This document shows, piece after piece, positions 1-5,350 of a DNA stretch of 11,268 nucleotides. The notes below the pieces were generated by a model that saw only the letters and a list, made by a program, of their open reading frames with translations, was not told where the DNA came from and made no database searches. This stretch comes from RGIG3994 sp045589735 (GTDB lineage: Bacteria > Bacillota > Clostridia > Oscillospirales > CAG-272), in NCBI GenBank assembly GCA_045589735.1, contig JAZNPQ010000043.1, positions 1 through 11,268 on the forward strand, given 5' to 3'. The first letter of the stretch is position 1; the number at the start of each line of letters is the position of its first letter. Position numbers and translations under genes: made by a program.

Positions 1-24
1 TGACTCACCCTCAACGTTTTTGCT

Positions 25-67
25 TGACGGTTAAACACCGTCATTTTTGCCTTTATAAAGGCAAAAA
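25..67. terminator. Two adjacent inverted repeats, possible bidirectional terminator
   Basis: Two hairpins lie back to back. The first has 7-bp arms at 25-31 and 37-43 (TGACGGT/ACCGTCA) around a 5-nt loop. The second is a perfect 24-bp palindrome at 44-67, with TTTTT-GCC on one side and GGC-AAAAA on the other. A GC-containing core flanked by T and A tracts is what a Rho-independent terminator usable on either strand looks like. It lies beyond the end of the minus-strand GHL10 gene and could stop transcripts from it or from a plus-strand gene arriving from left of the window. Function is inferred from structure only. Confidence 0.5.
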
Positions 68-83
68 ACGCAAATTCCGAGCG

Positions 84-112
84 ACAAAAAAGTCTAACGT
101 CGACTTTTTTGT
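84..112 (-). terminator. Hairpin terminator downstream of the GHL10 gene
   Basis: Perfect 11-bp arms at 84-94 (ACAAAAAAGTC) and 102-112 (GACTTTTTTGT) enclose a 7-nt loop. Read on the minus strand, the hairpin begins 12 nt after the GHL10 stop codon and its 3' arm carries a run of six T. That fits an intrinsic terminator for this gene, although the T run is part of the stem. The arms are symmetrical, so it could also act on the plus strand. Confidence 0.6.
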
Positions 113-114
113 GC

Positions 115-141
115 GGGGGCTTCGTTAATGACTCAGCCCCC
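115..141. repeat. GC-rich inverted repeat spanning the GHL10 stop codon
   Basis: GGGGGC at 115-120 and GCCCCC at 136-141 can pair around a 15-nt loop that contains the TAA stop codon of the minus-strand GHL10 gene (125-127). It lies immediately before the A/T-rich hairpin at 84-112 on the minus strand, so the two may form a composite termination structure. It could also be a chance 6-bp match, though six consecutive G/C pairs in this AT-leaning context is notable. Confidence 0.4.
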
Positions 142-1423
142 ATTTTATGCTTTTTAGTATCGGCAAAAAATTGTCTCTTTCAGCTTTTGAAAAAATATTT
201 TCTTCGTCTGTCATCGGGTCATAAAAATATTGATAGCTGAAAAAGGAAACACCGACACATTTGTCTGAGGTTTTTGTATATTCGAGAGAGCGTTTTATTA
301 TGTCGGTTCGTCTCATCCATTCGTCACGTCCCGTGTCGCCCGCCCACCTGTCACCGATGCCGTTTTGCGCGTTTACCGCCTTTCCAAGCGAAAGACCGAT
401 CCAAAGAGCGACACCGTCGGTCTTTATTATCGTATTCCATTTGTCAAGCAGAGCATCAAACGCGCAGGTCTCGTGCTCAAATCCAAAGTACAGCTGAGGA
501 CAGATATAATCCACGTATCCGTCGGATTTGCACCAGGTATAAACATCGGCGTAAAGCTCGGCGTAGTCCTTCTCCAAAGTGCCTGCGGGGCTTATACCGA
601 ACAGTAAATTTTTGTCCTCTTCTTTGACGGCAGCGTAAAGTTCTTTTACGAGCAGATTTATATTATTTCTTCTGAAATCACCGAGAGACATACCATTCCC
701 ATAAAGCGTATAGGCTTCGGCGTCAAAGCTCGTATCCGTTGTCGGATAGAAATAATCGTCCATATGAATACCGTCCACAGAGTAATTTTGTATTATCTCA
801 CGAACACCGTGAGCTATAAGCCCTCTGACCTCGGAATAAGCGGGATTTAAATAAACTCTTCCGTCAAGAGTCGGCAGATAAAGCGTTTTTAAAGCAGGGT
901 CGCCCCACCATTCTTTAATCGGATATTTTTCGCTTATAAACTCAATTTCACTTTCCTTCATTGCGCGCAACGGATTTATCCACGCGTGAATAGACAGCTC
1001 CTTTTTGTGTGCCTCTTCAACAATTATACGAAAGGGGTCGTATTCGAATTCGTTTCCGTATTTGCCTACAACGTAGACCGACGGAGCGAAATACCTTGAC
1101 GGATACATACTGTCGGCATTCGGACGTACCTGCACTATAACGGTATTTATCCCAATTCTTTTACAGTTGTCCAAAATTTTTGAAATACGTTCTCTAAAGG
1201 CATATTCGTCGGTACTGTAGACGTCGCAAAGGTCGTATTGAGACAGCCACATTGCCTTGACGTTTGTGTAATTTATCCGTGTTTCTTTTTCGTCTTGCGT
1301 ATGAAGCGAGACATCGGTATAATTTTGTTCTTTTTTGTCGCTTTTTTTGGAATCAACCCAAAAACACATATAAAACAAGACGAAAAACATAAAAAAAACT
1401 AAAAAAATACGGCAAGCTTTCAT
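125..1423 (-). CDS. GHL10/DUF187-family glycosyl hydrolase-like protein, membrane anchored
   Basis: The 432-residue product starts with a short basic stretch and a strongly hydrophobic segment (about residues 5-23), followed by a charged Lys/Asp/Glu-rich linker. It is probably a signal anchor placing the rest outside the cell; the Tyr-Met-Cys at residues 18-20 is a poor lipobox. The remainder matches the glycosyl hydrolase-like 10 (DUF187) family: MWLSQYD (58-64), VQVRPNADSMYPS (97-109), HAWINPLR (146-153), LNPAYSEVR (192-200) and VDGIHMDDYFYP (216-227), whose Asp222/Asp223 are candidate catalytic acids. Members are predicted TIM-barrel enzymes acting on cell-envelope or extracellular glycans; the substrate is not evident. 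GGAGAG just upstream on the minus strand supports this start. It is transcribed away from galU and shares its promoter region. No carbohydrate-binding or dockerin module is seen. Family assignment is firm, substrate unknown. Confidence 0.88.
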   Translation of the reverse strand: MKACRIFLVFFMFFVLFYMCFWVDSKKSDKKEQNYTDVSLHTQDEKETRINYTNVKAMWLSQYDLCDVYSTDEYAFRERISKILDNCKRIGINTVIVQVRPNADSMYPSRYFAPSVYVVGKYGNEFEYDPFRIIVEEAHKKELSIHAWINPLRAMKESEIEFISEKYPIKEWWGDPALKTLYLPTLDGRVYLNPAYSEVRGLIAHGVREIIQNYSVDGIHMDDYFYPTTDTSFDAEAYTLYGNGMSLGDFRRNNINLLVKELYAAVKEEDKNLLFGISPAGTLEKDYAELYADVYTWCKSDGYVDYICPQLYFGFEHETCAFDALLDKWNTIIKTDGVALWIGLSLGKAVNAQNGIGDRWAGDTGRDEWMRRTDIIKRSLEYTKTSDKCVGVSFFSYQYFYDPMTDEENIFSKAERDNFLPILKSIKWGLSH

Positions 1424-1463
1424 ATTCTCTCCACAATTTGAATACAGAATTTACAATTATTTA

Positions 1464-1492
1464 TTGAATTAGTATTATTTTTATAGTATAAT
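1464..1492 (+). promoter_or_regulatory. Sigma-A-type promoter for galU
   Basis: A -35 element TTGAAT (1464-1469) and a consensus -10 element TATAAT (1487-1492) are separated by an optimal 17 bp. Transcription would start near 1499, leaving a leader of about 35 nt to the galU ATG at 1534. The elements are interleaved with a promoter on the other strand (1480-1507). Confidence 0.75.
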
Positions 1493-1507
1493 ATATTTAA
1501 CTGTCAA
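1480..1507 (-). promoter_or_regulatory. Sigma-A-type promoter for the GHL10 gene
   Basis: On the minus strand a perfect -35 TTGACA (plus-strand TGTCAA at 1502-1507) and a -10 TATAAA (plus-strand TTTATA at 1480-1485) are separated by 16 bp. Transcription would start near 1473 and run leftward into the GHL10 gene, giving a leader of about 50 nt. Its -10 lies inside the spacer of the galU promoter and the galU -10 lies inside its spacer. Confidence 0.65.
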
Positions 1508-1533
1508 AAATAAATTACTATTTGGAGGTTGTT

Positions 1534-2412
1534 ATGATTAAAAAAGCTGTTATACCCGCTGCAGGACTTGGAACGAGAATGTTGCCCATTTCGCGCGCAG
1601 TACCGAAGGAAATGCTCCCTATTGTGGACAGACCCGCGATATCTTACCTTGTAGATGAAGCTATCGCTTCCGGAATTACCGATATTCTTATTATCACAAA
1701 CCGTGACAAAGACGTGATCGAAGATTATTTTGACATTTCCCCCGAATATGAGCAGAAGCTCAGAGCATCCGGAAAGCAGACCGAAATAGACGCTATGTAC
1801 GAGTGCGCGCAGAAGGCAAACGTATACTTTTTGCGTCAGAAGGTAACCAAAGGACTCGGACACGCTGTCGGATGCGCAAGAGCGTTTATCGGAGACGAGC
1901 CGTTTGCCGTGCTTTACGGCGATGATGTTATTTTTTCTGAGCGTCCTGTCGTAAGACAGCTCATCGACGCCTATGAAAAATACGGACGAGCAGCCTGCGG
2001 AGTTAAGGCAGTTCCTACAGAGCTGGTTTCAAAATATTGTTCTCTTAAAACAACGCCTATCGAAAACGACCCTACGAGCTTTTTCGTTGACGATATGATA
2101 GAAAAGCCGAAGCCCGAGCAGATATGGTCGAATTATTCGATTCTCGGAAGAGTTCTTCTGACACCCGACGTTTTTGATATTATTGATACACTCGAGCCGG
2201 GCGCGGGCGGCGAGATACAGCTCACCGATGCTATGAAGAAAATGGCGCAGACTGTCGGTATGACGGCGGTCGATTTTGAGGGTGAGCGCTTTGATATGGG
2301 AGCTAAGATAGGATTCCTTAAGGCTAACGTTACGCAAGCGGCAAAAAATGCAGAGCTTGGTGAAGAATTCAGAGCATTTTTGCGTGAGTTTGTAAAGAAC
2401 ATGGACAAATAA
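1534..2412 (+). CDS. galU: UTP--glucose-1-phosphate uridylyltransferase
   Basis: Makes UDP-glucose and pyrophosphate from UTP and glucose-1-phosphate in the cytoplasm, supplying activated glucose for envelope glycolipids, teichoic acid decoration, capsule or galactose metabolism. The 292-residue product has the usual length and motifs: the nucleotide-binding loop AAGLGTRMLP near the N-terminus followed by PKEMLPIVDRP, then GLGHAV, a metal-binding GDD, EKP, GGEIQLTDA and the C-terminal GERFDMGAKIGFLKA. The reading frame stays open upstream to a TTG at 1522, but that TTG overlaps the GGAGG ribosome binding site (1524-1528). The ATG at 1534 lies 5 nt after that site and gives the canonical MIKKAVIPAAG start, so 1534 is chosen. 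It has its own promoter and is followed by a structured 163-bp spacer, so it is probably monocistronic or only partly coupled to the genes downstream. Confidence 0.96.
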   Translation: MIKKAVIPAAGLGTRMLPISRAVPKEMLPIVDRPAISYLVDEAIASGITDILIITNRDKDVIEDYFDISPEYEQKLRASGKQTEIDAMYECAQKANVYFLRQKVTKGLGHAVGCARAFIGDEPFAVLYGDDVIFSERPVVRQLIDAYEKYGRAACGVKAVPTELVSKYCSLKTTPIENDPTSFFVDDMIEKPKPEQIWSNYSILGRVLLTPDVFDIIDTLEPGAGGEIQLTDAMKKMAQTVGMTAVDFEGERFDMGAKIGFLKANVTQAAKNAELGEEFRAFLREFVKNMDK

Positions 2413-2417
2413 TGGTT

Positions 2418-2463
2418 AGCGTGAAGTTTTGTTTCACGAAAAGCTTTATTTACTGTTCACGCT
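2418..2463 (+). repeat. Inverted repeat with two competing 3' partners
   Basis: AGCGTGAA (2418-2425) can pair with TTCACGCT (2456-2463, 8 bp) or, through its CGTGAA part, with TTCACG (2433-2438, 6 bp plus a possible G-T pair) in a short hairpin. The two pairings exclude each other. It begins 5 nt after the galU stop codon. Confidence 0.5.
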
Positions 2464-2467
2464 CCAA

Positions 2468-2528
2468 AATTCAAATTAAAAATGGGACCCAAACCCATTT
2501 TTGTTTGCGGAGCAAACACATTTGAATT
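2468..2528 (+). repeat. Nested inverted repeats forming a compact three-way junction; includes likely galU terminator
   Basis: A 9-bp outer stem (AATTCAAAT at 2468-2476 with ATTTGAATT at 2520-2528) encloses two hairpins. One has 9-bp arms AAAAATGGG (2478-2486) and CCCATTTTT (2494-2502) with a 7-nt loop. The other has 7-bp arms TGTTTGC (2502-2508) and GCAAACA (2512-2518) with a 3-nt loop. The arms share base 2502, and one unpaired base lies on each side (2477, 2519). The first inner hairpin, with A and T tracts around a GGG/CCC core, resembles a bidirectional Rho-independent terminator suitable for galU. The whole could be a small folded repeat element. Base pairing is seen directly; function is inferred. 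Confidence 0.6.
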
Positions 2529-2542
2529 CTGTTGCTTTTTGA

Positions 2543-2560
2543 GCCGCCGTTATAGGCGGC
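2543..2560 (+). repeat. GC-rich hairpin just upstream of the dCMP deaminase start
   Basis: GCCGCC (2543-2548) and GGCGGC (2555-2560) form a 6-bp all-G/C stem with the loop GTTATA. The stem ends 5 nt before the GGAG ribosome binding site (2566-2569). No T tract follows on the plus strand, so it is not a standard terminator; it might affect mRNA stability or ribosome access. Confidence 0.45.
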
Positions 2561-2575
2561 GGAATGGAGATTGTT

Positions 2576-3061
2576 ATGAGAGTTTCAAAGGAAAACTATT
2601 ATCTTGATATAGCTCAGACTGTTGCCGAGAGAAGTACCTGTCTGCGTAAGTGCTACGGAGCTATAATCGTAAAAGACGACGTTATCGTATCCACGGGATA
2701 TAACGGCGCTCCGCGAGGACGTGTCAACTGTTGCGACCTCGGTCACTGTATGAGAGAAAAGCTAAATATTCCGAGAGGCGAGAGATACGAGCTTTGCCGT
2801 TCGATACACTCCGAACAGAATGCCATAATTGCCGCGTCTCGCGAGCGTATGCTCGGTGCAACGCTTTATATGGTATGCGTAGACCCGAAGGACGGTTCAC
2901 TTGTCGCGGGAACGAGCAGCTGTATGATGTGTAAGCGTGTTATTATAAACGCAGGCATTGAGCGAGTCGTTATCCGAGATACTAAAGACGAATTCCGAGT
3001 TATAAACGTATCCGAATGGATAGAAAACGACGACTCGCTTTCGGGAACGTTTGGTTATTAA
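2576..3061 (+). CDS. dCMP deaminase (ComEB-type, zinc dependent)
   Basis: Deaminates dCMP to dUMP, the precursor of dTMP made by thymidylate synthase. The 161-residue product carries the cytidine/deoxycytidylate deaminase zinc site: His78-Ser-Glu80 (HSEQNAI) supplying the histidine ligand and proton-shuttle glutamate, and Cys116-x2-Cys119 (SSCMMC) supplying the other ligands. Additional cysteines at 52, 53, 58 and 74 around the insert before HSE are typical of dCMP deaminases, where some bind a second zinc. An in-frame ATG exists at 2564, but it overlaps the GGAG ribosome binding site (2566-2569). The ATG at 2576, 6 nt after that site, mirrors the galU arrangement and is preferred. It is the first gene of the closely packed run ending at 10697. 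The ComEB name comes from family resemblance; no competence genes are near. Confidence 0.93.
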   Translation: MRVSKENYYLDIAQTVAERSTCLRKCYGAIIVKDDVIVSTGYNGAPRGRVNCCDLGHCMREKLNIPRGERYELCRSIHSEQNAIIAASRERMLGATLYMVCVDPKDGSLVAGTSSCMMCKRVIINAGIERVVIRDTKDEFRVINVSEWIENDDSLSGTFGY

Positions 3062-3085
3062 GCTTTAAAATTTTCGGAGTAAAAA

Positions 3086-3886
3086 ATGAGAAAAATTACA
3101 TTTGTTTTGGCGGTTGCTATTATTTTTGGGTGCCTTGTGTCCTGTGGCGGATGCGCGGGATGCTCCGGATGCTCAAAAGCCGTCAAGCTTGAAACAAAAC
3201 AGGGCGGATATTACAATGAAAAGCTTGAGGTCTATTACAGTATTGCGCCGTCGAGCTATGAAGCTATTGGATACTTAAAGGAAGCATACGCAATAGATTC
3301 TCACGATTTCACGTTTCATATTGTTACAGACCCGAACGGAAACCGCGCAGATGCGTCGGATTGGCTGTACGACGCCACAAACTCGGCACTTCTTTATAAC
3401 AGTGATAAAAAGCTTCCGACGCTCAAAGAGATGAATCCGGCAGCGATAGATTTTTTCGTTGAAGGAGACGTGAGAATACCTCTTGATATATCCATTACGG
3501 AAAAGTCGGAAATAGACACTATAATCGAATGTCTTAGCAATCCTTCCTGCTCAAACAGCAGTATCAGAGCAGAGCTTAACGATTCGTACGGACTTCGCTT
3601 TACGTCGAACGAGTACAAATATATATCGTACGTTCTCGATTACGTTGAGTTTTCGCAGAACATATATGAATACGAGAAAGCCGAGGGCTATACCGATGCG
3701 GCTGACGTCGAAGCGCGTTACGATTTCAGAGAAGGCGTTGAATATGAGATAGTCGCAGAGGAAGACGGAAGCTACACTGTAAAGTACGACTACGGGAAGT
3801 ATTTTATATACGATGAAAGTGTAGGACGCTACTATATGGCAGGCTATATACACGATAACTACAACAGCGGAGATGACAAACAATGA
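3086..3886 (+). CDS. Predicted lipoprotein of unknown function with Cys-rich mature N-terminus
   Basis: The 266-residue product has a signal sequence (Arg2-Lys3, hydrophobic 4-18) and a lipobox Leu-Val-Ser-Cys at 17-20, so Cys20 is probably lipidated and the protein anchored on the outer face of the membrane. Cysteines recur every third residue at 20, 23, 26 and 29, encoded partly by a 9-bp repeat present three times (3149-3175). The rest is acidic, tyrosine-rich and otherwise lacks cysteine except near residues 152 and 158. I do not recognise a domain. A ribosome binding site GGAG (3076-3079) precedes the ATG by 6 nt. It begins 24 nt after the dCMP deaminase gene and its stop overlaps the rimI start (ATGA), so it is co-translated with translation-factor genes although it is probably extracytoplasmic. 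It occupies the place where tsaE and tsaB often precede rimI and tsaD, but resembles neither. Confidence 0.85.
   Translation: MRKITFVLAVAIIFGCLVSCGGCAGCSGCSKAVKLETKQGGYYNEKLEVYYSIAPSSYEAIGYLKEAYAIDSHDFTFHIVTDPNGNRADASDWLYDATNSALLYNSDKKLPTLKEMNPAAIDFFVEGDVRIPLDISITEKSEIDTIIECLSNPSCSNSSIRAELNDSYGLRFTSNEYKYISYVLDYVEFSQNIYEYEKAEGYTDAADVEARYDFREGVEYEIVAEEDGSYTVKYDYGKYFIYDESVGRYYMAGYIHDNYNSGDDKQ
3149..3175 (+). repeat. Three tandem 9-bp repeats within the lipoprotein gene
   Basis: GGATGC recurs at 3149, 3158 and 3167 with a period of 9 bp, each unit encoding Gly-Cys plus a small residue. The array creates the evenly spaced cysteines just after the lipidation cysteine and could change length by replication slippage in whole codons. 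Confidence 0.75.
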
Positions 3887-4311
3887 TAACCGTTTTTACG
3901 GAAGAGCATCTTGACGCGGCTGCCGACGCCGAGATACGTTGTTTTTCTGTTCCGTGGTCAAGGGAATCCTTAAAGCTTCTTGTGTCACCGATTGGATTTG
4001 GGCTTGTCGCTATGGTTGACGGAGAATTTGCGGCATACGGCGGAATTATGTGCGTTGCGGATGAAGCGCAGATACTTAACGTGGCAACGCTTCCCGAATA
4101 CAGACGGCAGGGACTTGCAAGAGAAATTCTTTCGGGACTTTATGAGGAAGCAAAAGCAAGGGGAGCTGTAACCGTGACACTTGAGGTAAGAGAATCAAAC
4201 AAGGCGGCGCGTTCGCTATATCTATCGGAAGGATTTTCGGAGATAGGTATGCGTCCGAATTACTATACTGATCCGCGTGAGGCGGCAATAATTATGGAGA
4301 AAAAACTGTAA
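3883..4311 (+). CDS. rimI: Ribosomal protein S18-alanine N-acetyltransferase
   Basis: GNAT-family enzyme predicted to acetylate the N-terminal alanine of ribosomal protein S18 using acetyl-CoA. The 142-residue product is full length for the family. The N-terminal CFSVPWS (20-26) and C-terminal PNYYTDPREAAIIM (125-138) are RimI signatures. The acetyl-CoA pyrophosphate loop is RRQGLA (74-79). Glu101 in LEVRESN and Tyr113 in SLY correspond to the expected catalytic base and acid. The start overlaps the lipoprotein stop (ATGA) and the stop shares one base with the tsaD ATG. A GGAG site lies about 10 nt upstream (3869-3872). Adjacency to tsaD is the common bacterial arrangement and supports RimI over a generic acetyltransferase. 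Confidence 0.93.
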   Translation: MITVFTEEHLDAAADAEIRCFSVPWSRESLKLLVSPIGFGLVAMVDGEFAAYGGIMCVADEAQILNVATLPEYRRQGLAREILSGLYEEAKARGAVTVTLEVRESNKAARSLYLSEGFSEIGMRPNYYTDPREAAIIMEKKL

Positions 4312-5318
4312 TGTACATTTTGGGAATTGAAAGCTCCTGTGACGAGACGTCGGCATCGGTCATAAACGGTGAGACGAGGACGGTGCTGTCGAATATCGTC
4401 GCGTCACAAATAGAAATACACAGACTCTATGGCGGCGTTGTTCCCGAAATCGCGGGGCGCGCGCACATAGAAGCAATATCGAGAATAACCTACAGGGCAC
4501 TTGACGAGGCGAGCGTAAAGCTTTCGGATATCGGAGCAATAGCTGTTACGGCGCATCCGGGGCTTATCGGTGCGTTACTTGTCGGTGTGAATTTCGCAAA
4601 GTCGCTTGCGTATGCAAATAAAATTCCGCTCGTCGCGGTAAATCATATAAAGGCGCACGTTGCGGCGGCATATTTGACAGATCCCACACTTGAACCGCCG
4701 TTTTTGGCGGTCGTTGTGTCGGGCGGTCACACTTCAATTTTTGAGGTAAAGAGCTATACAGAATTTAACGAAATAGGCGCAACGCGAGACGATGCCGCAG
4801 GCGAGGCGTTTGACAAGATAGGACGCGTTATAGGTCTGCCGTACCCGGGCGGAGCCGCGCTTGATAAGCTCGCGTACGAGGGTGACGCATACGCTATAAA
4901 GCTGCCGTCGCCGGCACTTAAAGACGGACTTGACTTTTCGTTCAGCGGTCTTAAGACTGCCGCACTTAACTATATAAATACAGTGACTCAGCAGGGAAAA
5001 GAGCCCGATGCCGCGAATATTGCCGCGTCGTATACACGTGTCATAAAGGAAGCGATAACCGAAAAGGTCGGAAAAGCTATAGAGCAGACGGGATACCGTC
5101 ATATTGTCCTCGCGGGCGGTGTTGCGGCTAACTCACACATAAGAAAAAGCCTTTCCGAGCTTTGCGAAAAAATGGACGCAAAGCTGACAGTACCGCCTAT
5201 AAATCTTTGCGGAGACAATGCCGCAATGGTCGCGGCGGCAGGATATTTTGAATATCTCGCAGGGCATTTTTCGGACGTAAAGCTAAATGCTTCGGCTGTT
5301 GAGCCAAGCTATTCGTAA
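4311..5318 (+). CDS. tsaD: tRNA N6-adenosine threonylcarbamoyltransferase
   Basis: Transfers the threonylcarbamoyl group from threonylcarbamoyl-AMP to A37 of ANN-decoding tRNAs, giving t6A, together with TsaB and TsaE in bacteria. The 335-residue protein has the normal length and the Kae1/TsaD landmarks: GIESSCDETS near the N-terminus, GGVVPE (41-46), the metal-binding His112-x3-His116 (HIKAH), the phosphate loop SGGHT (137-141), DDAAGEAFDKIGR (160-172), DFSFSGLKTA (208-217), AGGVAAN (268-274) and CGDNAAM (300-306), whose Asp302 should be the third metal ligand. A GGAG site (4296-4299) lies within the end of rimI. The partners TsaB and TsaE and the TC-AMP synthase TsaC are not in the window, so they must be encoded elsewhere. 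The stop codon lies in a small 11-bp tandem duplication. Confidence 0.97.
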   Translation: MYILGIESSCDETSASVINGETRTVLSNIVASQIEIHRLYGGVVPEIAGRAHIEAISRITYRALDEASVKLSDIGAIAVTAHPGLIGALLVGVNFAKSLAYANKIPLVAVNHIKAHVAAAYLTDPTLEPPFLAVVVSGGHTSIFEVKSYTEFNEIGATRDDAAGEAFDKIGRVIGLPYPGGAALDKLAYEGDAYAIKLPSPALKDGLDFSFSGLKTAALNYINTVTQQGKEPDAANIAASYTRVIKEAITEKVGKAIEQTGYRHIVLAGGVAANSHIRKSLSELCEKMDAKLTVPPINLCGDNAAMVAAAGYFEYLAGHFSDVKLNASAVEPSYS

Positions 5319-5332
5319 TAGCTTCGTAATAG
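5312..5332 (+). repeat. 11-bp tandem duplication across the tsaD stop codon
   Basis: TTCGTAATAG occurs at 5312-5321 and again at 5323-5332, a period of 11 bp. The first copy contains the tsaD TAA stop (5316-5318). The second lies in the gap before the def ribosome binding site. It looks like a replication-slippage duplication that lengthened this spacer to 32 nt. Confidence 0.7.
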
Positions 5333-5350
5333 TATAGAAGGAGAAAGATC

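Larger units (their letters stand above)
2413..2575. other. Structured intergenic spacer between galU and the dCMP deaminase gene
   Basis: No credible ORF and no clear -35/-10 pair was found in these 163 bp. Most of the bases fall in inverted repeats: AGCGTGAA at 2418-2425 with two possible partners, a 9-bp closing stem at 2468-2476/2520-2528 enclosing two hairpins, and a GC-rich hairpin at 2543-2560. Parts could terminate galU transcription, and the rest forms the leader or an inter-gene segment for the downstream operon. The absence of a recognisable promoter means the operon may be partly served by read-through from galU. Confidence 0.6.

Noticed and set aside
976..985. DnaA-box-like TTATCCACG, tempting because of the nearby replication genes
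   Set aside because: A single site one base off consensus inside the GHL10 coding sequence, with no cluster and no AT-rich unwinding element, so there is no evidence of an origin.
1504..1863. Minus-strand open frame overlapping the start of galU
   Set aside because: It runs antisense through conserved galU codons and its low-complexity translation has no support; leftward transcription is explained by the GHL10 gene.
2468..2528. tRNA-like or small-RNA gene because of the nested stems
   Set aside because: It has only two inner arms, a 9-bp closing stem, no anticodon or T-loop signature and no terminal CCA context. No promoter is visible in front of it. It is kept as a structured repeat only.
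3143..3175. Iron-sulfur cluster motif in the lipoprotein
   Set aside because: The first cysteine is the lipidation site and the rest lie in a repeat-encoded Gly/Ser linker. The fourth spacing does not match a ferredoxin motif, so no cluster is claimed.
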